The notes below the pieces were generated by a model. The model saw only the letters and a list, made by a program, of their open reading frames with translations, was not told the origin of the DNA and made no database searches. Below, piece by piece: positions 10,074-18,784 of a DNA stretch of 22,501 nucleotides. The stretch spans positions 1 to 22,501 of the forward strand of contig JAHZKM010000005.1 of NCBI GenBank assembly GCA_022600395.1, written 5' to 3'. Each line of letters opens with the position of its first letter. Position 1 is the first letter of the stretch. The position numbers were made by a program, and so were the translations under genes. This stretch comes from Pseudomonadota bacterium (GTDB lineage: Bacteria > Pseudomonadota > Gammaproteobacteria > PS1 > Pseudothioglobaceae).

Positions 10074-10760
10074 TTAGTCTTTTGCACGCCATTTGCCATA
10101 CTTGACATCTTTCCAGTACTCTTTTTTCAGCAAGTAAGAAAGAATAAACAAAATAAACAGAAAGCCTAGAACTTTAGCACCGATCTCGTATCTGATAAGC
10201 TTTACAGGCTCTGCCACATAGTCCAAGAAGTTGGTAATATCTCTGACTTCGCGATTAAACTCTTGCACTGTTTTATCTTGTTTTGATTGCCATAGGGCAT
10301 CCGGCATTGAAGCGTTCACTAGTACGTGATTATTAACACCGTAAGGGCGTGTATCATCAGCGTAGAATCCTTTTAGGTAAGTGTAAATCCAATCTGTACC
10401 TCTTGCTCTTGCAGTTAGGGATAAATCAGGTGGTGTTGTGCCAAACCATTCTTTTGCACCTTTTTCAGGCATTGATGAGAATATAGTGCTGCCTGTTTTT
10501 TCAGCATTAAACATCAAGTTTTTAGCCATATCAGCATCGTCAATATTTAAATCTTTAGCAATACGATTGTAGCGCATCAGCTCAATTGAATGACAGCCTG
10601 AGCAATTATTCATAAAAGACTTGGCGCCTCTTTGTAATGAGGCTTCATCAGTGATGTCGGTATTAGCAGACTCTAAATGAACGCCAGCTCCAGCTGCATT
10701 TACATTAAAAGAGATTAGAATTGCTGCAATAGTGGAAAATGTTGTTAGGAATGTTTTCAT
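10074..10760 (-). CDS. petC: Cytochrome c1, bc1 complex
   Basis: Membrane-anchored cytochrome of ubiquinol-cytochrome c reductase; it takes electrons from the Rieske centre and passes them to a soluble cytochrome c. From the ATG at 10760 the protein has 228 residues: a Sec signal peptide (about 1-22, MKTFLTTFST then NAAGA), a heme c site C53-SG-CH57, the likely axial Met152 in NASMPD, and a C-terminal membrane anchor at about 194-211 followed by basic residues. The reading frame is open upstream to 10805, but the chosen ATG has a CGGAG ribosome site 7 bases before it and gives a proper signal peptide. It begins one base after the petB stop. Bacterial petC is separate here, not fused to petB. 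Confidence 0.95.
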   Translation of the reverse strand: MKTFLTTFSTIAAILISFNVNAAGAGVHLESANTDITDEASLQRGAKSFMNNCSGCHSIELMRYNRIAKDLNIDDADMAKNLMFNAEKTGSTIFSSMPEKGAKEWFGTTPPDLSLTARARGTDWIYTYLKGFYADDTRPYGVNNHVLVNASMPDALWQSKQDKTVQEFNREVRDITNFLDYVAEPVKLIRYEIGAKVLGFLFILFILSYLLKKEYWKDVKYGKWRAKD

Positions 10761-10761
10761 A

Positions 10762-11988
10762 TTAATGCTCCGTTGTTCTTTCAGGCACTGGCTTTGTTTC
10801 ACCAATTGAGGTGAACCAAGGCATTAGAATAAAGAATGCAAAGTAAAGCGCTGTGAAAATTTGCGCCATTAGACTGTATAGCGGTGTAACTGCTTGCATG
10901 CCCAACCACCCCAGAACAATAAAAGTGATTACAAAAATTGATAGCGCTACTTTATAAGGCCAAGAGCGGTATCTAATTGATTTAACTTTAGAGCGGTCTA
11001 ACCATGGTAGTGCGATTAGAATTAATAAGGCGGCAAACATTGCAAGTACGCCCGGTAATTGTGATCCAAACATTGGTGGAATGGCTCTTAACACGGAATA
11101 AAATGGCGTTAAGTACCATAGAGGGGCAATGTGGTCAGGCGTTTTTAACGGATTCGCTTCCACAAAGTTTGGAGCTTCCAAGAAATATCCACCGAGTGCA
11201 GGGGCAAAAAATACAATTGAGGTAAAAATCATTAAAAAGACAACGACACCCATAATATCTTTAACACTGTAGTATGGATGGAATGGAATGCCATCTTTAG
11301 GAATGCCATTAGCATCTTTGTTTTTCTTAATTTCAACACCATCTGGATTGTTAGAGCCAACCGTATGTAGAGCGACAATATGTAAAAATACCAAAATAAC
11401 CAAAATTAAAGGAAGTGCAATTACGTGTAGTGAGAAGAAGCGGTTTAGTACAGGATCTCCAACGGCATAATCACCCAAAATAAACTCTAAAATTATCTCG
11501 CCTACAATTGGAAATGAGCCAAAAAGGTTAATAATAACTTTAGCACCCCAGTAAGACATTTGTCCCCATGGAAGAACATAACCCATGAAGGCTTCGGCCA
11601 TTAGAGCAATGTAAAGTACCATGCCCAAAATCCAGATTAATTCTCGAGGCGCCTTATATGAGCCATAAAGTAAGCCGCGATACATGTGCAGATAAATAAC
11701 CACAAAAAAGGCCGATGCACCCGTAGAGTGAATATAGCGAATAAGCCAGCCCCAATCAACATCACGCATAATGTACTCTACCGATGCAAATGCAAGGGCC
11801 GCTTCCGGTTTAAAGTGCATGGTTAAAAATATCCCTGTAAGGATTTGAATAACCAATACTAGGATTGCTAAAGAGCCAAAAAAGTACCAGAAGTTAAAAT
11901 TTCTAGGGGTGTAATATTCGGCTAAATGCTCATTCCAAACTTTGGTTAGTGGAAATCGTTGGTCGATCCAATTTTTATTATTATCCAC
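10762..11988 (-). CDS. petB: Cytochrome b, bc1 complex
   Basis: Integral membrane subunit carrying hemes bL and bH and both quinone sites. At 408 residues it has the eight membrane helices of a full-length bc1-type cytochrome b. Heme ligands are His87 and His101 in helix B (13 residues between) and His188 and His203 in helix D (14 between); the extra helix D residue is familiar from beta/gammaproteobacterial forms. The Qo motif reads PLWY at 289-292 in place of the classical PEWY. The start is GTG at 11988, preceded by AGGAG (11999-11995), which overlaps the petA stop, so the genes are coupled with a 9-base gap. petC follows after one base. Confidence 0.97.
   Translation of the reverse strand: MDNNKNWIDQRFPLTKVWNEHLAEYYTPRNFNFWYFFGSLAILVLVIQILTGIFLTMHFKPEAALAFASVEYIMRDVDWGWLIRYIHSTGASAFFVVIYLHMYRGLLYGSYKAPRELIWILGMVLYIALMAEAFMGYVLPWGQMSYWGAKVIINLFGSFPIVGEIILEFILGDYAVGDPVLNRFFSLHVIALPLILVILVFLHIVALHTVGSNNPDGVEIKKNKDANGIPKDGIPFHPYYSVKDIMGVVVFLMIFTSIVFFAPALGGYFLEAPNFVEANPLKTPDHIAPLWYLTPFYSVLRAIPPMFGSQLPGVLAMFAALLILIALPWLDRSKVKSIRYRSWPYKVALSIFVITFIVLGWLGMQAVTPLYSLMAQIFTALYFAFFILMPWFTSIGETKPVPERTTEH
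10768..10772 (-). promoter_or_regulatory. Ribosome binding site that decides the petC start
   Basis: CGGAG within the last codons of petB lies seven bases before the ATG at 10760. It selects the start that yields a signal peptide at the N-terminus and rejects the in-frame extension reaching 10805. Confidence 0.75.
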
Positions 11989-11997
11989 GCTATGCTC

Positions 11998-12594
11998 CTA
12001 TGATGCTTTTGGGTCAATGCCAATTCTAATTAATGAATCAGTCACAAAATGATATGGCGGAATAACCAGATTGGTTGGCGCCGGAACGCCAGCATATACT
12101 CTACCAGCTAAGTCAAATTTAGAACCGTGACATGGACAGTAGAAACCACCTTTCCAAGCATCACCACCTAAATCGACCGCACCAACTTCAGGACGGTAAG
12201 TTGGTGAACAGCCTAAGTGGGTACAAATGCCAACAATTACCGCAATTTCAGGGTTGATTGAACGATGTGAATTTTTAGCATATGCTGGTTGCTGATCTGC
12301 TGTGTTATTTGGGTCAACCAATTCAGCATCAAGTGTCGGTAAATTTGCCAACACGGCTTTGTCACGTTTAAAAATCCAAATTGGTTTTTTGCGCCATAAG
12401 ACACGAACAAGCTGACCTTCTTCTAATTTTGTAACATCTACGTCAACGGGCGCACCAGCTGCTTTTGCACGTGCTGAGGGCATCCAAGATGATAAAAATG
12501 GCACCAATACAAAACCAACGCCAACAGCGCCAACCACGCTAGTAGCACCCGTCAAAAAGCGCCTTTTCTTTAAGTCTATTTCTTGTTCCGACAT
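11998..12594 (-). CDS. petA: Rieske iron-sulfur protein, bc1 complex
   Basis: The [2Fe-2S] subunit that takes the first electron from ubiquinol at the Qo site. It has 198 residues. The N-terminus has a twin-arginine motif (KKRRFLTG, Arg11-Arg12) before a hydrophobic anchor at about 15-37, as expected for Tat export with retained membrane anchor. Cluster box I is C124-THLG-C129 with His126, and box II is C153-P-C155-H156-GS. The ligands are thus C124, H126, C153 and H156, with a C129-C155 disulfide expected. A GGAG ribosome site lies a few bases before the ATG at 12594. It is the first gene of petABC-sspAB and has its own likely promoter upstream. Confidence 0.97.
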   Translation of the reverse strand: MSEQEIDLKKRRFLTGATSVVGAVGVGFVLVPFLSSWMPSARAKAAGAPVDVDVTKLEEGQLVRVLWRKKPIWIFKRDKAVLANLPTLDAELVDPNNTADQQPAYAKNSHRSINPEIAVIVGICTHLGCSPTYRPEVGAVDLGGDAWKGGFYCPCHGSKFDLAGRVYAGVPAPTNLVIPPYHFVTDSLIRIGIDPKAS

Positions 12595-12629
12595 AAAACT
12601 CCAGTCCTTTGCTTTAAATATTTTCTAGA

Positions 12630-12645
12630 TTCAATCTACATTGAA
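12630..12645. repeat. Perfect inverted repeat in the petA leader
   Basis: TTCAAT-CTAC-ATTGAA is a perfect 6+6 inverted repeat with a 4-base centre. It lies just downstream of the putative petA transcription start and about 35-50 bases before the ATG. It could be a regulator half-site pair or a small leader hairpin. In AT-rich DNA a 6-base inverted repeat can also arise by chance. Confidence 0.4.
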
Positions 12646-12648
12646 AAA

Positions 12649-12661
12649 CTAAATTATTATA
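12649..12661 (-). promoter_or_regulatory. Candidate -10 region and start of the petABC operon
   Basis: A perfect TATAAT on the - strand occupies 12661-12656 in the 112-base gap between the dciA-like gene and petA. Initiation would fall near 12649, giving a leader of about 55 bases. No convincing -35 hexamer is seen at 16-18 bases, so activator help is possible. No terminator is apparent after the dciA-like gene, so read-through from it cannot be excluded. Confidence 0.45.
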
Positions 12662-12706
12662 CTGTAATATTTATATTCAAGGATAAACAATTGCTGTCTT
12701 ATTAGG

Positions 12707-13012
12707 TTATTGCCTGATAGAGACCTTTATTTTTATATGGTTTATTTTACAAGTCAGAGGAATGGATTGTAACAGTGTAAGTAACTCATGAAGTTGTTGT
12801 TTTGCGCGCGATGCAATAGCAGGATTGTCAGTTATAAGTGTAGCAGTATTATTGTTAATTAAACACAGTTCTAACGTTTGTAAAGCATCTGGCAGTTTAG
12901 GCTTAAGTTGCGCGTTAATTTCATTATAAATTTTAGCTTGAGCAAATAATTGACCAAGGGCGCTCTTAGGTGAAAATTTCGAAATGGCAGTTGTTGGTTT
13001 ATGCGGACACAT
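12707..13012 (-). CDS. dciA: DciA-like (DUF721) protein, probable DnaB helicase loader
   Basis: The 101-residue product resembles the DUF721/DciA domain: an N-terminal helix (SALGQLFAQAKIYNEINAQLKPKLP), a short strand pair ending in a residue run like TATLITDNPAIASRAKQQLHELL, then SIPLTCKINHIKIKVSI. DciA proteins help load the replicative helicase in bacteria that lack DnaC. DUF721 genes commonly neighbour secA in Gammaproteobacteria, which supports the call, although here it is divergent from secA. The frame extends to a TTG at 13021, but the ATG at 13012 is preferred; no Shine-Dalgarno site is seen for either. It is shorter than characterised DciA (about 150 residues) and lacks the disordered C-terminal tail. 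The assignment is pattern-based and moderate. Confidence 0.55.
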   Translation of the reverse strand: MCPHKPTTAISKFSPKSALGQLFAQAKIYNEINAQLKPKLPDALQTLELCLINNNTATLITDNPAIASRAKQQLHELLTLLQSIPLTCKINHIKIKVSIRQ

Positions 13013-13060
13013 TTGATGCAAAGGCTTGTTTATCTGTGAGAAAATAGGTTTTTTTGTAAA

Positions 13061-13066
13061 TATAGT
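13061..13066 (+). promoter_or_regulatory. Candidate -10 hexamer for secA
   Basis: TATAGT lies 13 bases before the secA ATG in the 67-base divergent spacer shared with the dciA-like gene. A transcript from it would have a leader of only about 7 bases and no Shine-Dalgarno site. No clear -35 partner is visible. No secM-like leader peptide is present in this spacer. Confidence 0.3.
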
Positions 13067-13079
13067 TCTTTAGATTCTA

Positions 13080-15761
13080 ATGAGTATTATAAATAAAATT
13101 TTATCTAAGATAGTTGGCTCTAGAAACGATCGACTGGTTAAAAAATTAAGCAAAACTGTTGAAAATATCAATGCACTAGAGGTCGATATGCAAGCCTTGA
13201 GTGATGAACAGTTACGAGAAAAAACTCAAGAATTTAAAGCACGCTATGCAGAGCAAAAATCCTTAGATGATTTGCTAGTAGAAGCTTTTGCTGTTATGCG
13301 TGAAGCCAGTGTGCGAGTGCTAGGTTTAAGACATCATGATGTACAATTGATTGGCGGCATGGTATTAAATGATGGCAATATTGCAGAAATGGGTACTGGC
13401 GAGGGAAAAACTTTGGTAGCTACGCTACCGGCGTATCTAAATGCCCTCAGTGGAAAGGGTGTGCACGTGGTTACTGTTAACGACTATTTGGCAGAACGTG
13501 ATGCGCAATGGATGGGCAAGGTTCTTGAATTTTTAGGGTTGAGTGTCGGTATTATTGCCTCAAATAGAGCGCCAGAAGATAAACAGGCTGCCTATGCATG
13601 TGATGTGGTATATGCTACTAATAATGAACTAGGCTTTGATTATTTAAGAGACAACATGGCCTTTGCCACAGATCAAAAAGTACAGCGAGGATTAAATTTT
13701 GCTATTGTTGATGAAGTTGATTCTATTCTAATTGATGAAGCTAGAACACCTTTAATTATCTCAGGCCCTGCTGCAGATTATTCCGAAGTGTACAAGGCTA
13801 TTAATCATATGATTCCTAATTTTACTAAGCAGATTGAAAGTGGTGAAGGCAAGGAAGTGATCATCGAGGTGGCGGGAGACTATACAGTTGATGAAAAGCA
13901 CAAGCAGGTTTTTCTGACAGACGATGGACATTCAAAGGCGGAAGGTTTATTGATTGATGCAGGCGCATTGCCTCAAGGCGCAAGCCTTTATGATGCGAGT
14001 AATATTTTGCTGATGCAGCATATTAACTCTGCCCTCAGAGCGCACATCTTATTTCAAAAGAATGACCACTATATTATTGACGGTGATGAAATTGTAATTG
14101 TAGATGAGTTTACTGGCAGAACGATGCCGGGTCGTCGTTGGAGTGAAGGCTTGCATCAAGCAATTGAGGCTAAAGAAGGCGTCAGCATCAAGAAAGAGAA
14201 CCAGACGCTTGCATCCATTACTTTTCAAAATTATTTTAGATTGTATGGCAAGCTATCTGGCATGACGGGTACGGCAGACACTGAGGCGGTTGAATTTCAA
14301 GATATTTATGGCTTGGAAACAGTGGTCATTCCACCCAATAAGATTTCACAAAGAAGCGATAAAGCAGATCAAATTTATCTAACTTTAGAAGAGAAGCTAG
14401 AGGCAATTGCTAATGATGTGAGCATCTGTCAAAAAACAGGCCAGCCTGTATTAGTGGGTACAAGCAGTATTGAGAATTCAGAGGCGATTTCTGCTTTGCT
14501 TGCCCATAAAAAAATTAAGCATGAAGTGTTAAACGCCAAACAACATGAAAGAGAGGCGGCTATTATTGCCAACGCAGGTTCGGTTGGCGCAGTTACTATT
14601 GCAACTAACATGGCAGGTCGTGGTACGGATATTGTACTAGGGGGAAGGCTTCCTGATGGAGCAACAGAGGCGCAAAAGCAAGCGTGGCAAGTGGAAAATT
14701 CAAAAGTGATTTCAGCTGGTGGCTTGCATATTGTTGGTACGGAGCGCAACGAATCACGTCGAGTGGATAATCAACTGCGTGGTCGCTCCGGTCGTCAAGG
14801 TGATGTGGGCTCTACTCGTTTTTATCTATCGCTTGAAGATAATTTAATGCGTATTTTTGCCAGTGACAAAATGGCGGCCATGATGCAAAGATTGGGTATG
14901 GAAAAAGGTGAAGCTATTGAGCACAAAATGGTTAATCGAGCCATTGAAAACGCACAGCGTAAAGTGGAAGGCATGAACTATGATGCACGTAAGAATTTAC
15001 TGGAATATGACGATGTAGCTAACGATCAGCGTAAGGTTATCTATACTTTGCGCGATGAGCTAATGGATACAGATAATGTTCAAAATCGCTTTATCAATAT
15101 TAGAAAGGATGTTATTAGCACTTTATTTTCAGGATATATTTCGCCAGAACAGATCGAAGAGGATTGGGATGTTGAAGGGTTACATAGTGCTCTAAAGGCA
15201 GACTATAAGGCAGATTTTCCTTTACAGCAATGGCTTGATGAAGGTGTTGATGTTGATGAGCTAGAGAGTAGAATTGTTGAGGGCTTGAGTGCAATTTGCG
15301 ACTATAAGGAAGGATTGGTTGGCGCAGAATCTATGCGTGGATTTGAAAAAGCCGTTATGTTGCAAACACTTGATCATTACTGGAAAGAGCATCTTGCTGC
15401 TATGGATTATTTAAGACAAAGTGTTAATTTGCGTGGATACGCTCAAAAAAACCCAACACAAGAATATAAGCGTGAGTCTTTTGCCATGTTTACTGAGTTG
15501 TTAGAAACTATCGATATTGAGGTTGTTAAATCTTTGTCGAGTGTTACGATTAACGAAGACACAAATGCCTCTGATGTTGAACAACAAGATAATAAAGCCG
15601 CTGAGCCACAACATGAGCAGCTAGACAAACCCAACACTGGCAAGTCTGAAACGCCTGGGGCATCAGATCAGCAAACTTATCAACGGGAAGAGCAGAAGGT
15701 AGGGCGCAATGATCCTTGTCCATGTGGTTCTGGTAAAAAATACAAAAACTGTCATGGCTGA
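13080..15761 (+). CDS. secA: Protein translocase motor ATPase SecA
   Basis: Cytosolic ATPase that drives preproteins through SecYEG. The 893 residues compare with 901 in E. coli. The first nucleotide-binding domain has MGTGEGKT (about residues 103-110) and the Walker [20 protein letters not shown] (about 209). The cross-linking domain follows, then the second nucleotide-binding domain with [14 protein letters not shown] and the helicase-like [20 protein letters not shown]. The helical scaffold carries [13 protein letters not shown]. The C-terminal zinc finger [15 protein letters not shown] holds the CXCX8CH ligands for zinc and SecB or lipid contact. The linker before it is rich in Gln, Glu and Asp. 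It overlaps anmK by 8 bases, heading a secA-anmK-pyrC unit. Confidence 0.98.
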   Translation: MSIINKILSKIVGSRNDRLVKKLSKTVENINALEVDMQALSDEQLREKTQEFKARYAEQKSLDDLLVEAFAVMREASVRVLGLRHHDVQLIGGMVLNDGNIAEMGTGEGKTLVATLPAYLNALSGKGVHVVTVNDYLAERDAQWMGKVLEFLGLSVGIIASNRAPEDKQAAYACDVVYATNNELGFDYLRDNMAFATDQKVQRGLNFAIVDEVDSILIDEARTPLIISGPAADYSEVYKAINHMIPNFTKQIESGEGKEVIIEVAGDYTVDEKHKQVFLTDDGHSKAEGLLIDAGALPQGASLYDASNILLMQHINSALRAHILFQKNDHYIIDGDEIVIVDEFTGRTMPGRRWSEGLHQAIEAKEGVSIKKENQTLASITFQNYFRLYGKLSGMTGTADTEAVEFQDIYGLETVVIPPNKISQRSDKADQIYLTLEEKLEAIANDVSICQKTGQPVLVGTSSIENSEAISALLAHKKIKHEVLNAKQHEREAAIIANAGSVGAVTIATNMAGRGTDIVLGGRLPDGATEAQKQAWQVENSKVISAGGLHIVGTERNESRRVDNQLRGRSGRQGDVGSTRFYLSLEDNLMRIFASDKMAAMMQRLGMEKGEAIEHKMVNRAIENAQRKVEGMNYDARKNLLEYDDVANDQRKVIYTLRDELMDTDNVQNRFINIRKDVISTLFSGYISPEQIEEDWDVEGLHSALKADYKADFPLQQWLDEGVDVDELESRIVEGLSAICDYKEGLVGAESMRGFEKAVMLQTLDHYWKEHLAAMDYLRQSVNLRGYAQKNPTQEYKRESFAMFTELLETIDIEVVKSLSSVTINEDTNASDVEQQDNKAAEPQHEQLDKPNTGKSETPGASDQQTYQREEQKVGRNDPCPCGSGKKYKNCHG

Positions 15762-16830
15762 TACACACTCTGCTCAATATTATATTGGGCTGATGTCAGG
15801 AACCAGTCTGGATGGTGTTGATGGGGTTATTGTTGATGGAGATTCTCAGAAGATTATTAGTCAAACCTATCTACCCTATTCAAAACAACTTAAGGACGGC
15901 TTGCGTCAATTGACGCAAAGCGGACAAACATCACTTAAAAACTTGGCAGAAATAGACATTCAGGTAGCAGAAGTTTTTGCGGATGCTGTATTGCTTTTAC
16001 TATCTAATGCTAAGCTTTCGTCTGATCAGATTGTAGCTATTGGCTCACACGGGCAAACTATTTATCATCAAGGTGGGCGATACTCTATGCAAATTGCGCA
16101 TGGAGCACTGATTGCAGAAAAAACCAACATCACCACTGTGGCAGATTTCCGTATGCAAGATGTGGCTGCGGGCGGTCAGGGTGCTCCACTTACACCTGCA
16201 TATCATCAGCATATGCTCAATGGAAAGCTTGGTGTGGTAGTCAATTTGGGCGGTATTGCAAACTTAACTCAAATCTTTAGTAATAAGGTTGTTGGCTTTG
16301 ACACCGGCCCGGCAAATACGTTGCTAGATAATTGGATTAAGCGCTGTAAATCACTAGACTATGACCGCGAAGGCTTGTGGGCTAAAAGCGGCCTAATTGA
16401 CCAGGGTTTATTAGAAAAGATGCTATTGGATGCTTATTTTCAGAAAAATATCCCCAAAAGCACAGGTCCAGAATATTTTAACTTGAGTTGGTTAGATGGG
16501 TACTTAGTAGGTAATGAAGCTTCGGAAGATGTTCAGAGAACCTTGTTAGAGCTTACAGCGCTAAGCATTTCCAAGTATATAGAAAAAGGTGCTGATGTAT
16601 ATTTGTCTGGCGGTGGCGTGCATAATGCATTTTTAGTGGAACGCCTACACTATCTAAATCCGCATAGCCATATCATGGATACTGGAGAGTTGGGTATTCA
16701 TGTAGACTATGTTGAAGCTGCTGCCTTTGCTTTTTTTGCGCAGCGTACTTTAGCTGGAAAAACTTCAAGCTTGCCGGCAGTTACCGGGGCCAAACATACA
16801 AGAATTTTAGGAGCAATTTATGCAAATTAA
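15754..16830 (+). CDS. anmK: Anhydro-N-acetylmuramic acid kinase
   Basis: Cleaves and phosphorylates 1,6-anhydro-MurNAc to MurNAc 6-phosphate, recycling cell-wall fragments. From the ATG at 15754 the product has 358 residues (E. coli 369). The N-terminal [15 protein letters not shown] (residues 10-24) is the ATP-binding signature; [12 protein letters not shown] carries the likely catalytic base Asp183 (E. coli Asp182); [14 protein letters not shown] is the second nucleotide-binding segment. The frame is open to an upstream ATG at 15709 inside secA, but the chosen start matches the family and overlaps the secA stop by 8 bases, which suggests translational coupling. The 3' end overlaps pyrC by 11 bases. 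Confidence 0.95.
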   Translation: MADTHSAQYYIGLMSGTSLDGVDGVIVDGDSQKIISQTYLPYSKQLKDGLRQLTQSGQTSLKNLAEIDIQVAEVFADAVLLLLSNAKLSSDQIVAIGSHGQTIYHQGGRYSMQIAHGALIAEKTNITTVADFRMQDVAAGGQGAPLTPAYHQHMLNGKLGVVVNLGGIANLTQIFSNKVVGFDTGPANTLLDNWIKRCKSLDYDREGLWAKSGLIDQGLLEKMLLDAYFQKNIPKSTGPEYFNLSWLDGYLVGNEASEDVQRTLLELTALSISKYIEKGADVYLSGGGVHNAFLVERLHYLNPHSHIMDTGELGIHVDYVEAAAFAFFAQRTLAGKTSSLPAVTGAKHTRILGAIYAN

Positions 16831-17851
16831 ACTACTTCAGCCAGATGATTGGCACCTACATGTGCGTTCTGGGGAAGCTTTAAAATCTGTCATAGGAATG
16901 ACTGCCAAGCAAATGGCAAGAGCTATTATTATGCCTAATTTAAATCCACCAGTGACCAGCGCTAAACAGGCGGAAAAGTATCGTAACGAAATTCTTGCAG
17001 CGCTACCTGCTGATACTGAGTTTGACCCACTCATGGTGTTGTATTTAACTAACAACACTAGTGCCAAGGATATCGAGCAAGCGTCCAAGAGCTCTTTTGT
17101 AAAAGCAGCCAAACTTTACCCTGCCGGCGCCACTACTAATTCTGATAGTGGCGTGACTGATATTAAAAATATTTATCCTGCATTAGAAATGATGAGCAAA
17201 ACAGGCATGTTATTGCTCGTACATGGTGAGGTGACCCATGTAGAGATTGATATTTTTGATCGTGAGGCCGTGTTTATTGATCAAGTTTTAACTCAAATAG
17301 TCAGAGATTTTCCAGAGCTTAAGATTGTGTTTGAGCACATCACTACCAAAGATGCGGTTGATTTTGTTTTGGCCAGCGATGAACAGGTGGCTGCTACAAT
17401 TACCCCTCACCATTTGTTGGCAAACCGGAACGATATGTTGGTTGGCGGCATTCGTCCTCATTATTTTTGCTTGCCCATTCTCAAGAGGGCAAACCCTCAT
17501 CAGCTAGCCTTGTTAGCTGCAGCGACTAGTGGCAATCCTAAGTTTTTCCTGGGAACAGATTCTGCACCACATGCTAAAGGCGCTAAAGAGTCGGCCTGTG
17601 GCTGTGCTGGTATCTTAAGTTCGCATTGTGCTATTGAGCTCTATGCAACCGTTTTTGAGTCACAAAATGCGCTTGATAAGCTAGAAGGTTTTGCTTCACA
17701 TTTTGGCCCAGATTTTTACGAACTTGCTAGAAATACGCGCACAATTACCCTGTCCAAGCAAGATTGGATTGTGCCAGAAAGTTATGAGTATGCAGGAGCA
17801 ACTATTGTGCCGTTTATGGCTGGAGAGACGCTATCTTGGAAACTAGTTTGA
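16820..17851 (+). CDS. pyrC: Dihydroorotase (type II)
   Basis: Zinc amidohydrolase that cyclises carbamoyl aspartate to dihydroorotate, the step before PyrD. The 343 residues match E. coli PyrC (348). Metal and catalytic residues align with the E. coli enzyme: His12 and His14 in DWHLHVR, the carbamylated Lys98 in [14 protein letters not shown], His135 in VHGE, His173 in FEHITT, and Asp247 in GTDSAPH. A Shine-Dalgarno AGGAG (16809-16813) six bases before the ATG lies inside anmK, which overlaps the first 11 bases. The 3' end overlaps the convergent ribF by 9 bases. Confidence 0.97.
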   Translation: MQIKLLQPDDWHLHVRSGEALKSVIGMTAKQMARAIIMPNLNPPVTSAKQAEKYRNEILAALPADTEFDPLMVLYLTNNTSAKDIEQASKSSFVKAAKLYPAGATTNSDSGVTDIKNIYPALEMMSKTGMLLLVHGEVTHVEIDIFDREAVFIDQVLTQIVRDFPELKIVFEHITTKDAVDFVLASDEQVAATITPHHLLANRNDMLVGGIRPHYFCLPILKRANPHQLALLAAATSGNPKFFLGTDSAPHAKGAKESACGCAGILSSHCAIELYATVFESQNALDKLEGFASHFGPDFYELARNTRTITLSKQDWIVPESYEYAGATIVPFMAGETLSWKLV

Positions 17852-18766
17852 TGCCGATTTAAAGAAGTCTTTAGCTGTTCTAACGTCTAATTTAATTTGT
17901 GCTTTAAGCTGATCAAAAGAGTCAAATTTTTGCTCTTTTCTAATTTGTTGTTTAAAGACAATATCAGCAAACTCCCCATAAACCATCTGATTAAAATCAA
18001 ATAAAAACACCTCTAATAAGATATTATCGCCATTAACAGTGGGGCGTTTTCCAATGTTGGCAACGCCATTAAAAGTTTTTCCAAGCAAATGAATTTGGAC
18101 AGCAAAAACACCCAAAACTGGACTAATATGCCGTTTAATAGGAATATTGATCGTTGGAAAATCAATAGTTCTTCCCAGCTGTTTGCCGTGAATAATTTCC
18201 CCAGAAATGCAAAATTCTCTCCCTAGCATTTGCGCTGCTAGTTGAAGTTCTCCTTGTGCTAAATAGTCTCGAATTTTTGAGCTACTGGCTCGCTGAGAGC
18301 CGCATAAAACGCTTTGGGTGTTTTCCACTTGAAAGTCGTACTGATGAGCAAATGATTGCAGCAGTTTGAAGTCTCCTGTACGCCCTGAACCAAAGCGAAA
18401 ATCATCTCCAATTAGGCAAAATTTCACACCCAGCTTGGCCAAAAGTATTTCTTGTATAAAACTCTCGGCACTGAGCTGGGAAAATTTCCGATTAAAGGTA
18501 ATGATTAGGTGGACATCCAGCCCTAATTTTTCAAGTTGATAATGTTTTTGCTTAAAGCTGGTTAATACAGACTGCTCTCGACCGAAAAAACTTTGTGGGG
18601 TTGGTGTAAAAGAAATGAGGATAGAGGGCAGTTGCAATGTTTTGGCCTTAGCAACTAAGCGTGAAATAATCTGCTGGTGACCGATATGAACACCATCAAA
18701 ATTGCCAATAGTAACAACACTTCCAGAGTGTTTTTTAAGGTTATGGAGTCCGCGAATAATATTCAT
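17843..18766 (-). CDS. ribF: Bifunctional riboflavin kinase / FAD synthetase
   Basis: Converts riboflavin to FMN and then FAD. The 307 residues fit the family. The N-terminal nucleotidyltransferase half shows [10 protein letters not shown] (residues 21-30) and [17 protein letters not shown] (about 116-132), followed by [11 protein letters not shown]. The C-terminal kinase half shows [12 protein letters not shown] (197-208), where family members mostly have Gly in place of Asp202, then [10 protein letters not shown] and LEVFLFDF. It is last in the minus-strand run alaC-ATPase-metA-mutY-ribF, 18 bases after the mutY stop. No Shine-Dalgarno site precedes the ATG; instead a TAAAAT hexamer lies 6 bases upstream. 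Confidence 0.96.
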   Translation of the reverse strand: MNIIRGLHNLKKHSGSVVTIGNFDGVHIGHQQIISRLVAKAKTLQLPSILISFTPTPQSFFGREQSVLTSFKQKHYQLEKLGLDVHLIITFNRKFSQLSAESFIQEILLAKLGVKFCLIGDDFRFGSGRTGDFKLLQSFAHQYDFQVENTQSVLCGSQRASSSKIRDYLAQGELQLAAQMLGREFCISGEIIHGKQLGRTIDFPTINIPIKRHISPVLGVFAVQIHLLGKTFNGVANIGKRPTVNGDNILLEVFLFDFNQMVYGEFADIVFKQQIRKEQKFDSFDQLKAQIKLDVRTAKDFFKSASN

Positions 18767-18772
18767 GAGACT

Positions 18773-18778
18773 ATTTTA
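18773..18778 (-). promoter_or_regulatory. TAAAAT hexamer immediately upstream of ribF
   Basis: In the 18-base mutY-ribF gap, TAAAAT on the - strand ends six bases before the ribF ATG. It would give a near-leaderless transcript if active. It is one of several such arrangements in the window. A chance match in AT-rich DNA is a real alternative. Confidence 0.25.
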
Positions 18779-18784
18779 ATCTAT

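Noticed and set aside
13013-13079. Possible secM-like arrest peptide upstream of secA
   Set aside because: The 67-base spacer has no open frame long enough for a signal peptide and arrest motif.
14429-14749. 106-codon antisense frame in secA
   Set aside because: It is opposite the conserved second ATPase domain of secA and its composition reflects that sequence; no start signal.
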